A DNA stretch of 64,000 bases. Origin: Paenibacillus pasadenensis (lineage in GTDB: Bacteria; Bacillota; Bacilli; Paenibacillales; Paenibacillaceae). Every line of letters begins with the position of its first letter. The first letter of the stretch is position 1. This document shows positions 50,622 through 60,569 of the stretch, piece by piece. The position numbers were made by a program, and so were the translations under genes. Location of the stretch: assembly GCF_023715725.1 (NCBI RefSeq), contig NZ_JAMBOT010000005.1:186001-250000 (forward strand), read 5' to 3'. The notes under the pieces were generated by a model that saw nothing but the letters and a program-made list of their open reading frames with translations, had not been told where the DNA came from and ran no database searches.

Positions 50622-51380
50622 ATGCTGGCGGCAGAGCGCTATGAGCAGATTGTGCAGCTCGTCAACGAGCGCGGCAGCATTCGGGTAACCGAGCTGAGCG
50701 AGCTGTGCCGGGTGACGGAGGAGACGATCCGCCGGGATCTCGACCGGCTGGAGCAGGAAGGAAGGCTGCGCCGTTCCCACGGAGGCGCGATGAGCGTGCG
50801 CGAGACGCAGCCGGAAGTGCCGTTTGCAGAGCGTGAGGTGACCTTTGCGGCTCAAAAACGGCGCATTGCGGCGGAAGCGGCGCGGCGGGTGCAGCCGCGC
50901 GAGCGCATTTTGCTGGATGCCAGCTCAACGGCGTGGTATATGGCCCGGGAACTGCCGGATATGCCGCTGACCGTACTGACTAACTCCGCCAAGGTGGCGC
51001 TTGAGCTTGCCTCGAAGGAGCAGATTCAGGTCATCTCCACGGGCGGCCAGCTGTCGCGCGGCTCGCTCAGCTACGTCGGCCCGTCGGCGGAGCGCTCCCT
51101 GGAGGAGTATCACGTCGACAAGGCCTTTCTTTCCTGCAAAGGGCTGCATGCGGAGCGGGGACTGAGCGAGTCGAACGAGCTTCAGGCCAGGGTGAAAGGG
51201 CAGATGCTGCGGATGGCCGACGAGGTGTTCCTGCTGGCTGATGCCAGCAAGCTTGGCCTGCAGTCGTTTACGCGGTTCGGCAGCTTGAGCCAGGTCGGCG
51301 CGCTTATCACCGACGATCGGATCACGCCGGAAAGCGCAGCGGCGCTGCGCGAGGCGGGACTGGATGTTGTTGTGGTTTAG
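50622..51380 (+). CDS. rhaR: DeoR-family regulator of rhamnose operon
   Basis: This 252-residue protein has a DeoR winged helix-turn-helix (residues about 6-55; VTEETIRRDLDRLEQEGRLRRSHGG) and a sugar-phosphate-binding isomerase-like domain (LLDASSTAWYMA, SCKGLHAERGLSESNE). It closes the rha operon, 20 bases after rhaB, and by analogy with B. subtilis RhaR represses the operon until rhamnulose-1-phosphate is made. AGGAGG lies before the ATG. The three direct repeats at 45397-45466 are its likely binding sites. No rhamnose mutarotase or transporter gene is nearby. Confidence 0.88.
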   Translation: MLAAERYEQIVQLVNERGSIRVTELSELCRVTEETIRRDLDRLEQEGRLRRSHGGAMSVRETQPEVPFAEREVTFAAQKRRIAAEAARRVQPRERILLDASSTAWYMARELPDMPLTVLTNSAKVALELASKEQIQVISTGGQLSRGSLSYVGPSAERSLEEYHVDKAFLSCKGLHAERGLSESNELQARVKGQMLRMADEVFLLADASKLGLQSFTRFGSLSQVGALITDDRITPESAAALREAGLDVVVV

Positions 51381-51401
51381 GTAAAAAACTGACATGATTA
51401 T

Positions 51402-51445
51402 AAAAATTCACACTCCACTAATGATTACGGAGTGTGAATTTTTTT
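51402..51445. terminator. Terminator of rha operon
   Basis: AAAAATTCACACTCC (51402-51416) pairs perfectly with GGAGTGTGAATTTTT (51429-51443), followed by more T residues. Confidence 0.92.
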
Positions 51446-51510
51446 ATTTTGATAATAATGACGAATTTATGGATATATCGCCTTTTAATAAAATTTTATA
51501 CACAAAAAAA

Positions 51511-51612
51511 GAGGTAAAGAACTATCGACGCTTGGCTACACGCTATGAAAAAACAGCGAGCATGTTCAAGGCTTTTTTGACGCTGCTCTCCATTCGGTTA
51601 TGGCTCAACATG
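51511..51612 (+). pseudogene. C-terminal fragment of an IS5-type transposase
   Basis: These bases read EVKNYRRLATRYEKTASMF and then a hydrophobic LTLLSIRLWL segment, the typical last 30 residues of IS5/IS427-family transposases. Nothing of the catalytic DDE part remains. The reading is cut at about 51612 by the intron-derived sequence. Confidence 0.65.
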
Positions 51613-51972
51613 GAAACGAAAGTTCCTCACGCAGCAAAGCGATCCCAATCGAGATGCGAATAAAGGAGTTAAATCAATATCTGACAGGTTGGTGCGGTTA
51701 TTATGCCCTGACAGATACGAAAAGCGTGTTCCGAGAGTTGGATGAATGGACAAGAAGAAGGCTTCGGATGTGTGTTTGGAAGCAATGGAAGCGACCAAAG
51801 ACGAAGGTTAGAAAACTGTTGTCGATGGGAGTACCGAAACAGAAAGCTTATGAGTGGGGAAATGCGAGGACAGATACGATCAATTGCGGAATAGGACATG
51901 AACCGCCGTATACCGAACGGTACATACGGTGGTGTGAGAGGTCGGGGGCTTGGCGCCCCATCCTACTCGATT
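51613..51972 (+). mobile_element. 3' remnant of a group II intron (maturase tail plus domains V-VI)
   Basis: One frame (51613 to about 51880) gives the maturase C-terminus: RIKELNQYLTGWCGYY, RELDEWTRRRLRMCVWKQWK and GVPKQKAYEWGNAR. The reverse transcriptase part is missing and the frame loses similarity after GNAR. Next come a domain V-like hairpin, CCGCCGTA (51903-51910) with TACGGTGG (51925-51932), and a domain VI stem GGGGGC/GCCCC before TCCTACTCGAT (51961-51971), a usual 3' end of bacterial introns. It is not able to move on its own. Confidence 0.75.
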
Positions 51973-52157
51973 TCCATCTCTTCGACATAGTAAAGCGCTT
52001 AACATACCTGCCATAGCTTTAGTCTGGCAGGCATCATGTTCCAGCTAACCAAAAAACACTTTCCCGGCATTCCATTATGTAAGCGATATCAATATCTCAA
52101 CCTGATCTCGATAACAATGTATTTTCAATGAAGTTCAAAAATATTTCAAAATCTCCT

Positions 52158-52184
52158 TAAGCTAACCCTCCTCCTTGCCGAAAA
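52158..52184 (+). promoter_or_regulatory. Sigma-D-like promoter for chemoreceptor
   Basis: TAAG (52158-52161), 15 bases, GCCGAAAA (52177-52184) is a good match to TAAA-N15-GCCGATAT, about 40 bases before the start codon. Confidence 0.5.
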
Positions 52185-52224
52185 ATGTCATGCAGAGTAG
52201 AAATATGTCGAAGGAGGGTTTAGG

Positions 52225-54303
52225 TTGTTTCAAAAAATAAAAAGTTTAGCCGCCAAAGCGAAAAACCGGGTCCTCAACACGGGCTTGCGGGGCAAGCTGG
52301 TCATAGGTGCGGTTGCTTCGACCTTGGTGATATTCATAGGCGTCTCGTTTGTCATTTACTATAATGCTCAGCAGACGATTACCCGAAATGTAAACGATGC
52401 GCTCTACTATGAAAAAAGAGAGATTGCTGGGCAGGTGAACGCCTTAGCCGCTCCGGCCGGGGAAGCCATAGAGCGGATTAAAGGAAATGTGTTCATTTTA
52501 AACTACATGGAAAACGCCAATTCGACGGATAAAGTGCGGACAACGCCGGGGTACAAGGAAACGATGGAGACGCTCGGTCTTATCGAGGAGGACAACCCCG
52601 ATATCCTTCATACCTATGTGGCGCTGGACGGCGCAAACTGGCTTTTGGGCAGCGAAGAGATGAAATTGGCCGACGGCTACAGCATGAAAGAGCGGACCTG
52701 GTACATTGATACGCTAAAAAATGAAGGATTGACGATTTCCGAGCCGTACGAGGACGAAAATACCGGCAAACTGGTCATTACGGTCAGCAGCCCCATTAAA
52801 AACAAAGATGGAGAGCTGCTTGGCGCCGCATTGGCGGATATCGCTATTGACCGTTTGGGAGAGCAGCTTAGCTCTTTCAACTACAGAGGCGCCGGATATG
52901 CGGTCTTGGTCGATAACAAAGGCATGTTTATCTACCATCCAAACGAAGAGTACCGGATGACGAAAAAGATTACCGAGCTGGGAGGCAGCTGGACCGAAAT
53001 TGGCGAAAGCATGCTTAGTGGCGATTCCAGCAGTGTGAGCAAACAGCTTGACGGGGAGAAACAGTATGTATCTTACGATGAAGTGCTCCAGGGACGATGG
53101 TCGGTCGGCCTCGTCGTTCCGGCATTCGTAGCAGAAAAGGAGCTAAGAGCGTTTGAGACGATTTTTGTCATTTCTGTCGCGGCGTTTATTTTGCTCCTAT
53201 CCATCGTGCTGTACGCCATTACAACGAAGCTTCTCAAGCAGATTCCGGTGCTTACGGCCGCTTTTCAGCGGGCGCGGGACGGAGATTTATCAACGCGGGT
53301 TGAACATAAGGATACCGGGGAAATCGCGATGCTGATTGACGGCTTCAACGATCTGATTGCGACGCAGCAGCAGCTGATCGGGAACATTAAGTTTAACTCG
53401 CGCAGCATTTCCGAAGCGATAGCGTACACCGAGCAGAGTGTATCCGGCTTGGACGAAAATATTGGAGACATTTCAGCTACGACGGAGCAGCTGTCAGCCG
53501 GATTGGAGCAGACTGCAGCCTCGATGCAGGAAATGAACGCGTCTACCATTGAGATTGAATCCGCTGTGCAAAGCATCGCCCGCAAAGCTCAAGAAGGCGC
53601 GGAAACGGCCGTTGGAATCAACGGAAGAGCTTTGCGGCTGAAGGAGGAGGCGCTGCAATCGCGCCAGGAAGCGGAGCGCATGTATGGCGCAGCGGGTGAA
53701 AGACTGCGCGACGCAATCCAGCAATCCGCTTCAATCGAGCAGATTAATCAGCTGGCGTCTTCAATTCTGGGCATCGCATCCCAGACGAATCTGCTGTCGC
53801 TTAATGCTTCCATTGAGGCCGCGCGCGCCGGAGAAGCGGGCCGCGGCTTTGCGGTTGTAGCTGGAGAAATCCGCAAGCTGGCGGAGCATTCCAGCCAATC
53901 TGTAGCGGAAATTCAAACTGTGACGGCTAGTGTTACGACAGCTGTAGCTGAGCTTGTTTCGGCGTCGGAGCATATTCTCGCTTTCATGGAGCGCGAGGTT
54001 TTGCCGGATTACGAGGACATGCTTGAGACAGGTGAGCGCTACAGCGAGGACGCCGCTTATCTGGAGACGCTCGCTACCGATTTTAGCGCGACGTCGCAGC
54101 AGCTACTTGCCTCCATTCAGAACATGCTGAGCGCAATTCACGAAACGACGATTGCGACCGGAGAAGGCGCTTCAGGGGCCGAAAGCATCGCTGGCAAAAC
54201 AGAAGGCATTATCGAACGCTCCGGCGGAATCGTCGCCCAGATGTATGAAATTAAAGCTGGCACGGAAAGTCTGATGGAAAAGGTTTCGCAGTTTAAGGTC
54301 TAA
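52225..54303 (+). CDS. Methyl-accepting chemotaxis protein with dCache sensor
   Basis: This 692-residue receptor has two membrane helices (about 25-47 and 311-333) flanking a periplasm-equivalent dCache sensor domain (signature [20 protein letters not shown] and [12 protein letters not shown]), then a HAMP domain and the coiled-coil signalling domain with tip [22 protein letters not shown] 52225 has AAGGAGG 7 bases upstream. The sensor probably binds an amino acid or similar small ligand; which one is not readable. The downstream peptide transporter is a possible functional partner but is a separate unit. Confidence 0.9.
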   Translation: MFQKIKSLAAKAKNRVLNTGLRGKLVIGAVASTLVIFIGVSFVIYYNAQQTITRNVNDALYYEKREIAGQVNALAAPAGEAIERIKGNVFILNYMENANSTDKVRTTPGYKETMETLGLIEEDNPDILHTYVALDGANWLLGSEEMKLADGYSMKERTWYIDTLKNEGLTISEPYEDENTGKLVITVSSPIKNKDGELLGAALADIAIDRLGEQLSSFNYRGAGYAVLVDNKGMFIYHPNEEYRMTKKITELGGSWTEIGESMLSGDSSSVSKQLDGEKQYVSYDEVLQGRWSVGLVVPAFVAEKELRAFETIFVISVAAFILLLSIVLYAITTKLLKQIPVLTAAFQRARDGDLSTRVEHKDTGEIAMLIDGFNDLIATQQQLIGNIKFNSRSISEAIAYTEQSVSGLDENIGDISATTEQLSAGLEQTAASMQEMNASTIEIESAVQSIARKAQEGAETAVGINGRALRLKEEALQSRQEAERMYGAAGERLRDAIQQSASIEQINQLASSILGIASQTNLLSLNASIEAARAGEAGRGFAVVAGEIRKLAEHSSQSVAEIQTVTASVTTAVAELVSASEHILAFMEREVLPDYEDMLETGERYSEDAAYLETLATDFSATSQQLLASIQNMLSAIHETTIATGEGASGAESIAGKTEGIIERSGGIVAQMYEIKAGTESLMEKVSQFKV

Positions 54304-54317
54304 AAAACGTTGTTTAG

Positions 54318-54344
54318 ACCCTCCCCATTCGGGAGGGTGTTTTT
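54318..54344 (+). terminator. Intrinsic terminator of chemoreceptor gene
   Basis: ACCCTCCC (54318-54325) and GGGAGGGT (54331-54338) with loop CATTC, followed by GTTTTT. Confidence 0.88.
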
Positions 54345-54808
54345 GCTTTGCTGACTTTATGCAGAGAGGTTGAAGGTTATACAATTCGCGTTATTTTGAA
54401 AATAAATTAATCATTTTTTTGGTTTTATCCGGAATGTTATGTAGTAATACTGCATGAAAATTAATGTTGAAAACGCTTCCTGTTATGTCATATTTCCTAT
54501 CTTTGATAGCTTTTTTAAATAGAGGTTTGATTCAGAAGTCTTATGGAATTCAGTTTTCACCCCTATATTTCGAGGGAATTCGAGTTTCAATTTAATTTTC
54601 GAGCACGAACTATGAATAAAAATTCAATATTTACGAACTTTACGTTTCTGATTTACAATCACTGTGATAAAACCTGACTCATGAAAGATGGGTGTTCATT
54701 GAATTTTAGTAACCCTTATTTTTCCTTACAATTTAAGAAAATCATGAATTAACTGTAACGCGTTCTATTTATAATGCATTAATGAATTAAAGTGAAAGGG
54801 GCGGACGA
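54345..54808 (+). promoter_or_regulatory. A/T-rich control region of peptide transporter operon
   Basis: No gene is seen. TTGAAAACGCTTCC (54467-54480) matches the core of a CcpA cre site. TATAAT (54770-54775), 34 bases before the start codon, is a consensus -10 without a clear -35. The stretch is clearly richer in A/T than the genes on both sides. Confidence 0.4.
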
Positions 54809-55798
54809 ATGGAGCCTCACCTGCTGGAGATTGTGGATCTGCATACTCATTTTGTGACGGAGCGAGGCGAAATTCCTGCGGTTGACGGAGTGGATCTGTC
54901 CATCCGTAAAGGCGAAATCGTCGGCGTTGTCGGAGAATCCGGCTGCGGCAAAAGCGTCACGTCGTTGTCCGTCATGCGGCTGCTGCCGCAGCCTCCCGGC
55001 AAATACGCCGGGGGATCGATTCGTTTCAAGGGCGAGGAGCTGATTCATGCCCGGGAAAAAAGAATGAAGCAGATTCGCGGCAATGAAATCTCGATGATTT
55101 TTCAAGAGCCGATGACCTCGCTTAATCCGCTGCTGACAGTCGGCGAGCAGATTATGGAGACTCTCCGCGTGCATTTGCCGATTGGCAAAAAGGAGGCGGC
55201 CGCCCGCGCGGTTGATATGCTGCGCAAGGTTGGCATCGCCCGTGCCGAAAGCATTGTCCGCTCGTATCCCCATCAACTGTCCGGCGGAATGCGGCAGCGG
55301 GTCATGATTGCCATTGCGCTTTGCTGCGAGCCGGAGCTGCTCATTGCCGACGAACCGACAACGGCGCTTGATGTGACAATCCAGGCGCAAATTCTGGACC
55401 TGATGAAAAAGCTCAATCGCGAAACGGGGACGGCCATTATGATGATTACCCATGATTTGGGCGTTGTCGCTGAAATTTGCGAGCGGGTCGTGGTCATGTA
55501 TGCCGGCAAGGTGGTCGAAGAAGGCGCGGTGAAGGACATTTTCGCCAATCCGCGCCATCCTTACACGCAAGGTCTGATCCGTTCCATTCCCAGCATGAAT
55601 GAGGAGCGCAGCCGGCTTTATTCCATCCCGGGCCAAGTGCCGAAGCCCGGCGCGATCTCGCAGGGCTGCCGTTTTGCGCCGCGCTGCGAATATGCCATGG
55701 ACATATGCAGGGCGCAGCTTCCGGAGCTGATTGCAGGGGCCAATGCCGCCCATCGCTCCCGCTGCTGGCTGAACACGACGCAGGAGGTGGCGAATTGA
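54809..55798 (+). CDS. Peptide/nickel-type ABC transporter ATPase (OppD/DppD)
   Basis: This 329-residue ATPase has Walker A GESGCGKS (about 45-52), signature LSGGMRQR, Walker [13 protein letters not shown] and the C-terminal oligopeptide-transporter extension with cysteines ([16 protein letters not shown]) that can bind a [4Fe-4S] cluster in Dpp/Opp proteins. First gene of a five-gene operon; AAAGGGG precedes the ATG. It energises uptake with the OppF-type partner. Confidence 0.92.
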   Translation: MEPHLLEIVDLHTHFVTERGEIPAVDGVDLSIRKGEIVGVVGESGCGKSVTSLSVMRLLPQPPGKYAGGSIRFKGEELIHAREKRMKQIRGNEISMIFQEPMTSLNPLLTVGEQIMETLRVHLPIGKKEAAARAVDMLRKVGIARAESIVRSYPHQLSGGMRQRVMIAIALCCEPELLIADEPTTALDVTIQAQILDLMKKLNRETGTAIMMITHDLGVVAEICERVVVMYAGKVVEEGAVKDIFANPRHPYTQGLIRSIPSMNEERSRLYSIPGQVPKPGAISQGCRFAPRCEYAMDICRAQLPELIAGANAAHRSRCWLNTTQEVAN

Positions 55799-56787
55799 GC
55801 AGAGCGACGTTGGCTGACAGCGGGGATGCGCTGCTTGAGGCGGAGGAGCTGAGTACTTATTTTCCGATTCGCACAGGCATTATGCAGCGGGTAACGGGGC
55901 AGGTCAAGGCGGTGGATAAAATCAGCTTTAAGGTCCGACGCGGGGAGACATTCGGAATCGTTGGTGAAAGCGGTTGCGGAAAATCGACGACAGGCCGCTC
56001 GCTGCTTCGGCTCATCGAGCCGACCGGCGGCACCGTGCGGTTCGATGGCCAGGAATTGGGCAGTCTCGGCGAAAGCGGCCTTCGGAAGATGCGCCGGGAC
56101 ATGCAGATGATTTTCCAGGACCCGTTTGCTTCGCTTAATCCCCGCCATCGCATCGGAAAAATATTGCAGGAGCCGTTAATCGTGCATGGCATCGGGAACG
56201 CGGCCGAGCGCCGGGAGCGGGTCGCCAAGGTGATGGAGACTGTAGGGTTAAGCGCTTGGCAGCTGGAGGGTTATCCGCATCAGTTTTCCGGCGGGCAGCG
56301 GCAGCGGATTGCGATCGCCCGCGCGCTTATGCTGGAGCCGAAGCTGATCATAGCGGACGAGCCTGTGTCGGCGCTGGATGTGTCCATCCAGTCGCAAATT
56401 CTGAATCTGATGCACGATTTGCAGGAGCAGATGGGGCTTACTTATGTGTTTATCGCGCATGATTTGAGCGTTGTCAAACATTTTTGCGACCGGGTGGCGG
56501 TCATGTATCTGGGGCGGATTGTGGAGCTTGGCGACAAACGGCCGCTCTATTCCGAGCCCAAACATCCCTATACGAAGGCGCTGCTGTCCGCAGTGCCGAG
56601 CACGGATCTGGGGAAAGCCTCCGAGCGGATTATGCTGCAGGGCGAGGTTCCGAGCCCGGCTAACGCTCCGGCAGGCTGCGTGTTCCATACGCGCTGTCCG
56701 CAAGCAATGGACATTTGCCGACACGAGCGCCCGGTGATGAAGCAGGTAGCCCCTGGACATGCAACGGCTTGTCATCTTTACTCCTAA
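55795..56787 (+). CDS. Peptide-type ABC transporter ATPase (OppF/DppF)
   Basis: This 330-residue second ATPase has Walker A GESGCGKS, signature FSGGQRQR, Walker B LIIADEPVSALD and the terminal cysteine region (GCVFHTRCPQAMDICR). TTG 55795 overlaps the OppD stop as TTGA and has AGGAGGTG just upstream; the open frame runs further up inside oppD. It forms a heterodimer with the previous gene product. Confidence 0.92.
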   Translation: MSRATLADSGDALLEAEELSTYFPIRTGIMQRVTGQVKAVDKISFKVRRGETFGIVGESGCGKSTTGRSLLRLIEPTGGTVRFDGQELGSLGESGLRKMRRDMQMIFQDPFASLNPRHRIGKILQEPLIVHGIGNAAERRERVAKVMETVGLSAWQLEGYPHQFSGGQRQRIAIARALMLEPKLIIADEPVSALDVSIQSQILNLMHDLQEQMGLTYVFIAHDLSVVKHFCDRVAVMYLGRIVELGDKRPLYSEPKHPYTKALLSAVPSTDLGKASERIMLQGEVPSPANAPAGCVFHTRCPQAMDICRHERPVMKQVAPGHATACHLYS

Positions 56788-56857
56788 GCCAGCGGCGGAG
56801 TGGGATTGCAGCATATAGAGCTTGATCGGATTTTGAAACCAAAGGGAGGCAATGAAC

Positions 56858-58519
56858 TTGAAAAAATGGCAATCCGGAGCGGCTCTGCTGCTCGCTTCCG
56901 TCATCGTCTTTACCGGCTGCAGCGGCAATAACTCGCCAGCGGCTAACAACAGCTCGCCGTCAACAAGCGAATCGCCATCCGGCAGTCCGGCTCCATCCGG
57001 AGGGGCGGGCTCCCAGGATACGCTAATTATGGCGCGCGGCGGAGACGCCGCAGCGCTTGACCCTTCAATCGTTACCGACGGGGAGTCCATGAAGGTGACG
57101 GAGCAAATTTTCGAGGGGATGCTGACGTACAAAAACGGTACGACGGAAGTGGCGCCTGCTCTTGCCGAAAGTTATGAGGTGTCGGAGGACGGCCTAACGT
57201 ACACGTTCAAGCTGCGCCAGGGCATTAAGTTCCATGATGGAACAGACTTCAACGCTGACGCGGTCGTGTTCAACTTCACCCGTTGGTTCGATCCGGCCAG
57301 CCCGTACAAATTCGAGGGTGATTCCTTCGACTATTACGATTCAATGTTCGGCCCTGACGGCTCCCGCGTCATCAAGGAAGTGAAGGCGGTTGATCCCGCG
57401 ACCGTGCAGTTCACGCTGAACCAGCCTCAGGCGCCGTTCCTGCAAAACCTCGCCATGCCTGCATTTGGCATCGCTTCTCCGAAGGCGGTTCAGGAAAAAA
57501 AGGACAAGTTCAAGAGCGAGCCTGTCGGAACCGGGCCGTTTGTTTTCAAGGAGTGGAAACGCAATGAGTCCGTCACGCTGGAGAAAAACGCGGATTACTG
57601 GCAGGAGGGGCTGCCGAAGCTGAACCGCGTTATTATTACGGTCATTCCGGAAAATACAGCTCGTTTTACAGCGCTGCAAAACGGCGAGATCGATCTGATG
57701 GAGGGCGTGAACCCCGACGACCTGACCGCGCTGGAGAGCAACGCCGAGCTGCAAAAGATCGTGCGCCCGTCCTTTAACGTCGGATACCTTGGCTTCAACG
57801 TGAAGAAAAAGCCGTTTGATGATCCGAAGGTGCGCGTTGCACTGAACCACGCCGTGAATAAGGAAGGCATCATTCAAGCTTTTTACGGCGGTTTGGCGGA
57901 AATGGCTGTCAACCCGATGCCGCCGACTACGCTCGGCTTCAACAAGGATGTGCAGGATTACCCGTACGATCTGGAAAAAGCGAAACAGCTGCTGGCCGAC
58001 GCCGGATATCCGGACGGGCTGCCGAATGAGCTTGTTTTCTACGCGATGCCTGTTGCGCGTCCTTATATGCCGGATGGCAAAAAAGTGGCCGAGGCCATTC
58101 AGGCCGACTTTGAGAAAATCGGCGTAAAAACGCGGATTGAATCGCCGGAATGGGCGACCTATCTGGCCGATCTGAAAAAAGGCGAGAAGGAAGACCTGTT
58201 CATGCTTGGCTGGACGGGCGACAACGGCGACCCGGACAACTTCCTGTTTACTCTTTTGCACAAAGACGCCATCGGCAGCAACAATTACAGCTTCTATTCC
58301 AACGAGGAAGTGAACAAGCTGTTAAGCCAAGGCCAGTCGGAAGCGGATTCGGCCAAGCGCGAGGAGCTTTACAAACAGGCCCAGCTGCTAATCAAGCAGG
58401 ACGCTCCATGGATTCCGCTTGTTCACTCCACGCCGCTTTTGGCTGCCAAGGCGAATTTGAAAGGCTACGTGCCTTCTCCGACGAGCTCGGAGCCGTACAG
58501 TGAAGTTTATTTCGAATAG
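56858..58519 (+). CDS. Peptide/nickel-type substrate-binding lipoprotein
   Basis: This 553-residue family 5 solute-binding protein has lipobox FTGC (Cys21) and a Ser/Pro/Asn-rich linker, then the fold with DTLIMARGGDAAALDPS, KFHDGTDFNADAVVFN and GTGPFVFKEWKR. TTG 56858 is chosen because AAAGGGAGG ends 8 bases upstream; ATG 56852 is only 2 bases from it. It captures oligopeptides or a similar solute for the OppBC channel. Confidence 0.9.
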   Translation: MKKWQSGAALLLASVIVFTGCSGNNSPAANNSSPSTSESPSGSPAPSGGAGSQDTLIMARGGDAAALDPSIVTDGESMKVTEQIFEGMLTYKNGTTEVAPALAESYEVSEDGLTYTFKLRQGIKFHDGTDFNADAVVFNFTRWFDPASPYKFEGDSFDYYDSMFGPDGSRVIKEVKAVDPATVQFTLNQPQAPFLQNLAMPAFGIASPKAVQEKKDKFKSEPVGTGPFVFKEWKRNESVTLEKNADYWQEGLPKLNRVIITVIPENTARFTALQNGEIDLMEGVNPDDLTALESNAELQKIVRPSFNVGYLGFNVKKKPFDDPKVRVALNHAVNKEGIIQAFYGGLAEMAVNPMPPTTLGFNKDVQDYPYDLEKAKQLLADAGYPDGLPNELVFYAMPVARPYMPDGKKVAEAIQADFEKIGVKTRIESPEWATYLADLKKGEKEDLFMLGWTGDNGDPDNFLFTLLHKDAIGSNNYSFYSNEEVNKLLSQGQSEADSAKREELYKQAQLLIKQDAPWIPLVHSTPLLAAKANLKGYVPSPTSSEPYSEVYFE

Positions 58520-58548
58520 GCCGATGCTGACCGCAAGGAGCAACCAAT

Positions 58549-59553
58549 ATGCTGAATTACACGATACGCCGTTTGCTGATGCTCATTCCCGTGCTGCTGG
58601 GCATGACGCTCATCGTATTTTCCATCATTCATGCCATTCCAGGCGACCCTGCTGAAGTCATTCTTGGCGAAAAAGCAAGCAACGCCTCCAAGGAGGCGCT
58701 GCGCCAGCAGCTCAAGCTGGATCAGCCGCTGTATATCCAATACGGAGATTATCTAGGCAATCTGCTGAGCGGCGATTTGGGCAAGTCAATCCGCACTCGT
58801 GAGGAGATTACGTCGGAGATGGGACCTTATCTTGCGGCAACGCTGGAGCTGACTGTTTTCAGCATGCTGTTTGCGATTATCATCGGCGTTAACGCCGGCG
58901 TTTTAAGCGCCTGGAAGCAAAACTCCTGGTTTGATTACACGAGCATGCTGATCGCGCTGATCGGGGTGTCGATGCCGATTTTCTGGCTTGGTCTGATGGA
59001 GCAGTGGCTGTTCGCGCTTGAGCTCAAATGGCTCCCGTCAATCGGCCGGATGAATCCCCGCGATCCGGTCGATTCCGTCACCGGCCTGTATCTGATCGAT
59101 ACGCTGCTGGCAGGGCGGATGGATCAGTTCTGGACGGTCATGAAACATCTGATTTTGCCTGGCATCGCGCTGGGCACCATTCCGATGGCGATTATCGCGC
59201 GGATGACCCGCTCCAGCATGCTGGAGGTTTTGCGTTCGGACTATATCCGCACGGCAAAGGCTAAAGGGATATCGCAACTGGGCGTTATTTATAAACATGC
59301 GCTGCGCAATGCGTTCATTCCCGTCCTGACCGTTGTTGGCCTGCAGTTCGGGCTGCTGCTCGGCGGAGCGGTGCTGACCGAGACCATTTTCGCCTGGCCG
59401 GGCGTCGGGCGCTATATTTTCGACGCAATCAGCGCCAGGGATTATCCCGTCATCCAATCCGGCATTCTGATCATCGCGTTAATCTTTGTGCTTATTAACT
59501 TGCTGGTAGATTTGCTGTACGCCGCGGTCGATCCAAGAATCAGCTACAAATAG
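58549..59553 (+). CDS. Peptide ABC transporter permease (OppB/DppB)
   Basis: 334 residues, six membrane helices, N-terminal RRLLMLIPVLLGMTLIVFSI and the DppB EAA-type loop (YIRTAKAKGISQLGVIYKHALRNA). It forms the channel with the next gene product. It begins 29 bases after the binding-protein gene. Confidence 0.93.
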   Translation: MLNYTIRRLLMLIPVLLGMTLIVFSIIHAIPGDPAEVILGEKASNASKEALRQQLKLDQPLYIQYGDYLGNLLSGDLGKSIRTREEITSEMGPYLAATLELTVFSMLFAIIIGVNAGVLSAWKQNSWFDYTSMLIALIGVSMPIFWLGLMEQWLFALELKWLPSIGRMNPRDPVDSVTGLYLIDTLLAGRMDQFWTVMKHLILPGIALGTIPMAIIARMTRSSMLEVLRSDYIRTAKAKGISQLGVIYKHALRNAFIPVLTVVGLQFGLLLGGAVLTETIFAWPGVGRYIFDAISARDYPVIQSGILIIALIFVLINLLVDLLYAAVDPRISYK

Positions 59554-59564
59554 GAGGAGATTGC

Positions 59565-60452
59565 GTGTCACAACCGGCTATCCGACTGGCCGTCCCGCCG
59601 CAAGCGGAAGTCTCCTCCCCGTGGAGAGATGCGTGGCGCAGCTTCCGCCGCAACCGCATGGCGATGATCGGGCTTGGCATTATCATATTTTTTATACTTG
59701 TCGCGCTAATGGCGCCGCTGCTGGCGCCGTACAATTACAAGGAGCAGAATTTGGTTGACCGGCTGCAGGCGCCGAGCGGCGAGCATTGGTTCGGCACGGA
59801 CGATCTCGGGCGGGATATTTTCTCCCGAATCATTTACGGGACGCGCATCTCGCTTTGGGTTGGCGTCAGCAGCGTGCTCGGATCGATTGCGTCCGGTACT
59901 TTGCTGGGCATTGTTGCCGGGTACTACGGTCGTTGGATCGATGCGCTGATATCCCGCCTTTTTGACATCCTGCTGGCGTTCCCCGGCATTTTGCTGGCAA
60001 TCGGTATTGTCGCCGCGCTCGGGCCATCGCTGCAAAATGCGCTGATCGCAATCGCCATCGTCAACGTGCCGGTGTTCGGCCGGCTTGTCCGGGCCAGGGT
60101 TTTGAGCTTGCGTGAGGAGGAGTACATTACGGCCGCGCGTTCGCTCGGCATGAGGAATTCCCGTATTTTGCTGCAGCATATTTTGCCGAATTGCCTTGGG
60201 CCAATCATCGTGCAGGGCACGCTCGGCATCGCTACGGCGATTATTGAAGCGGCTGCGCTGGGCTTCCTTGGCCTTGGCGCTCAGCCGCCGGATCCGGAAT
60301 GGGGCAAAATGCTGTCCGATTCGCGCCAGTTTATTCAAAAAGCACCGTGGACGGTCGTTTTTCCCGGCCTTTCCATTATGCTAACCGTGCTCGGCTTCAA
60401 TCTGATGGGAGACGGTCTGCGGGATGTGCTGGATCCGCGAATGAAACAGTAA
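59565..60452 (+). CDS. Peptide ABC transporter permease (OppC/DppC)
   Basis: 295 residues: cytoplasmic N-terminus with WRSFRRNRMAMIGLGI, the DppC motif HWFGTDDLGRDIFSRIIYGTR, and the EAA loop YITAARSLGMRNSRILLQHILPN. GTG 59565 has AGGAGGAGA upstream, 11 bases after oppB. Last gene of the operon. Confidence 0.93.
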   Translation: MSQPAIRLAVPPQAEVSSPWRDAWRSFRRNRMAMIGLGIIIFFILVALMAPLLAPYNYKEQNLVDRLQAPSGEHWFGTDDLGRDIFSRIIYGTRISLWVGVSSVLGSIASGTLLGIVAGYYGRWIDALISRLFDILLAFPGILLAIGIVAALGPSLQNALIAIAIVNVPVFGRLVRARVLSLREEEYITAARSLGMRNSRILLQHILPNCLGPIIVQGTLGIATAIIEAAALGFLGLGAQPPDPEWGKMLSDSRQFIQKAPWTVVFPGLSIMLTVLGFNLMGDGLRDVLDPRMKQ

Positions 60453-60462
60453 ACCGTAAAGG

Positions 60463-60492
60463 AAAAGCGCCGGCGGAAACCGGCGCTTTTTG
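60463..60492 (+). terminator. Terminator of peptide transporter operon
   Basis: AAAAGCGCCGG (60463-60473) pairs perfectly with CCGGCGCTTTT (60480-60490), loop CGGAAA. Confidence 0.93.
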
Positions 60493-60569
60493 CTGCGTTT
60501 TTTAAGCTGTGTGGAAAGTAGTTGAATGGGAAAAGCCAGCTGCATAAGAACAAATGGTGCTGAGCCTCC

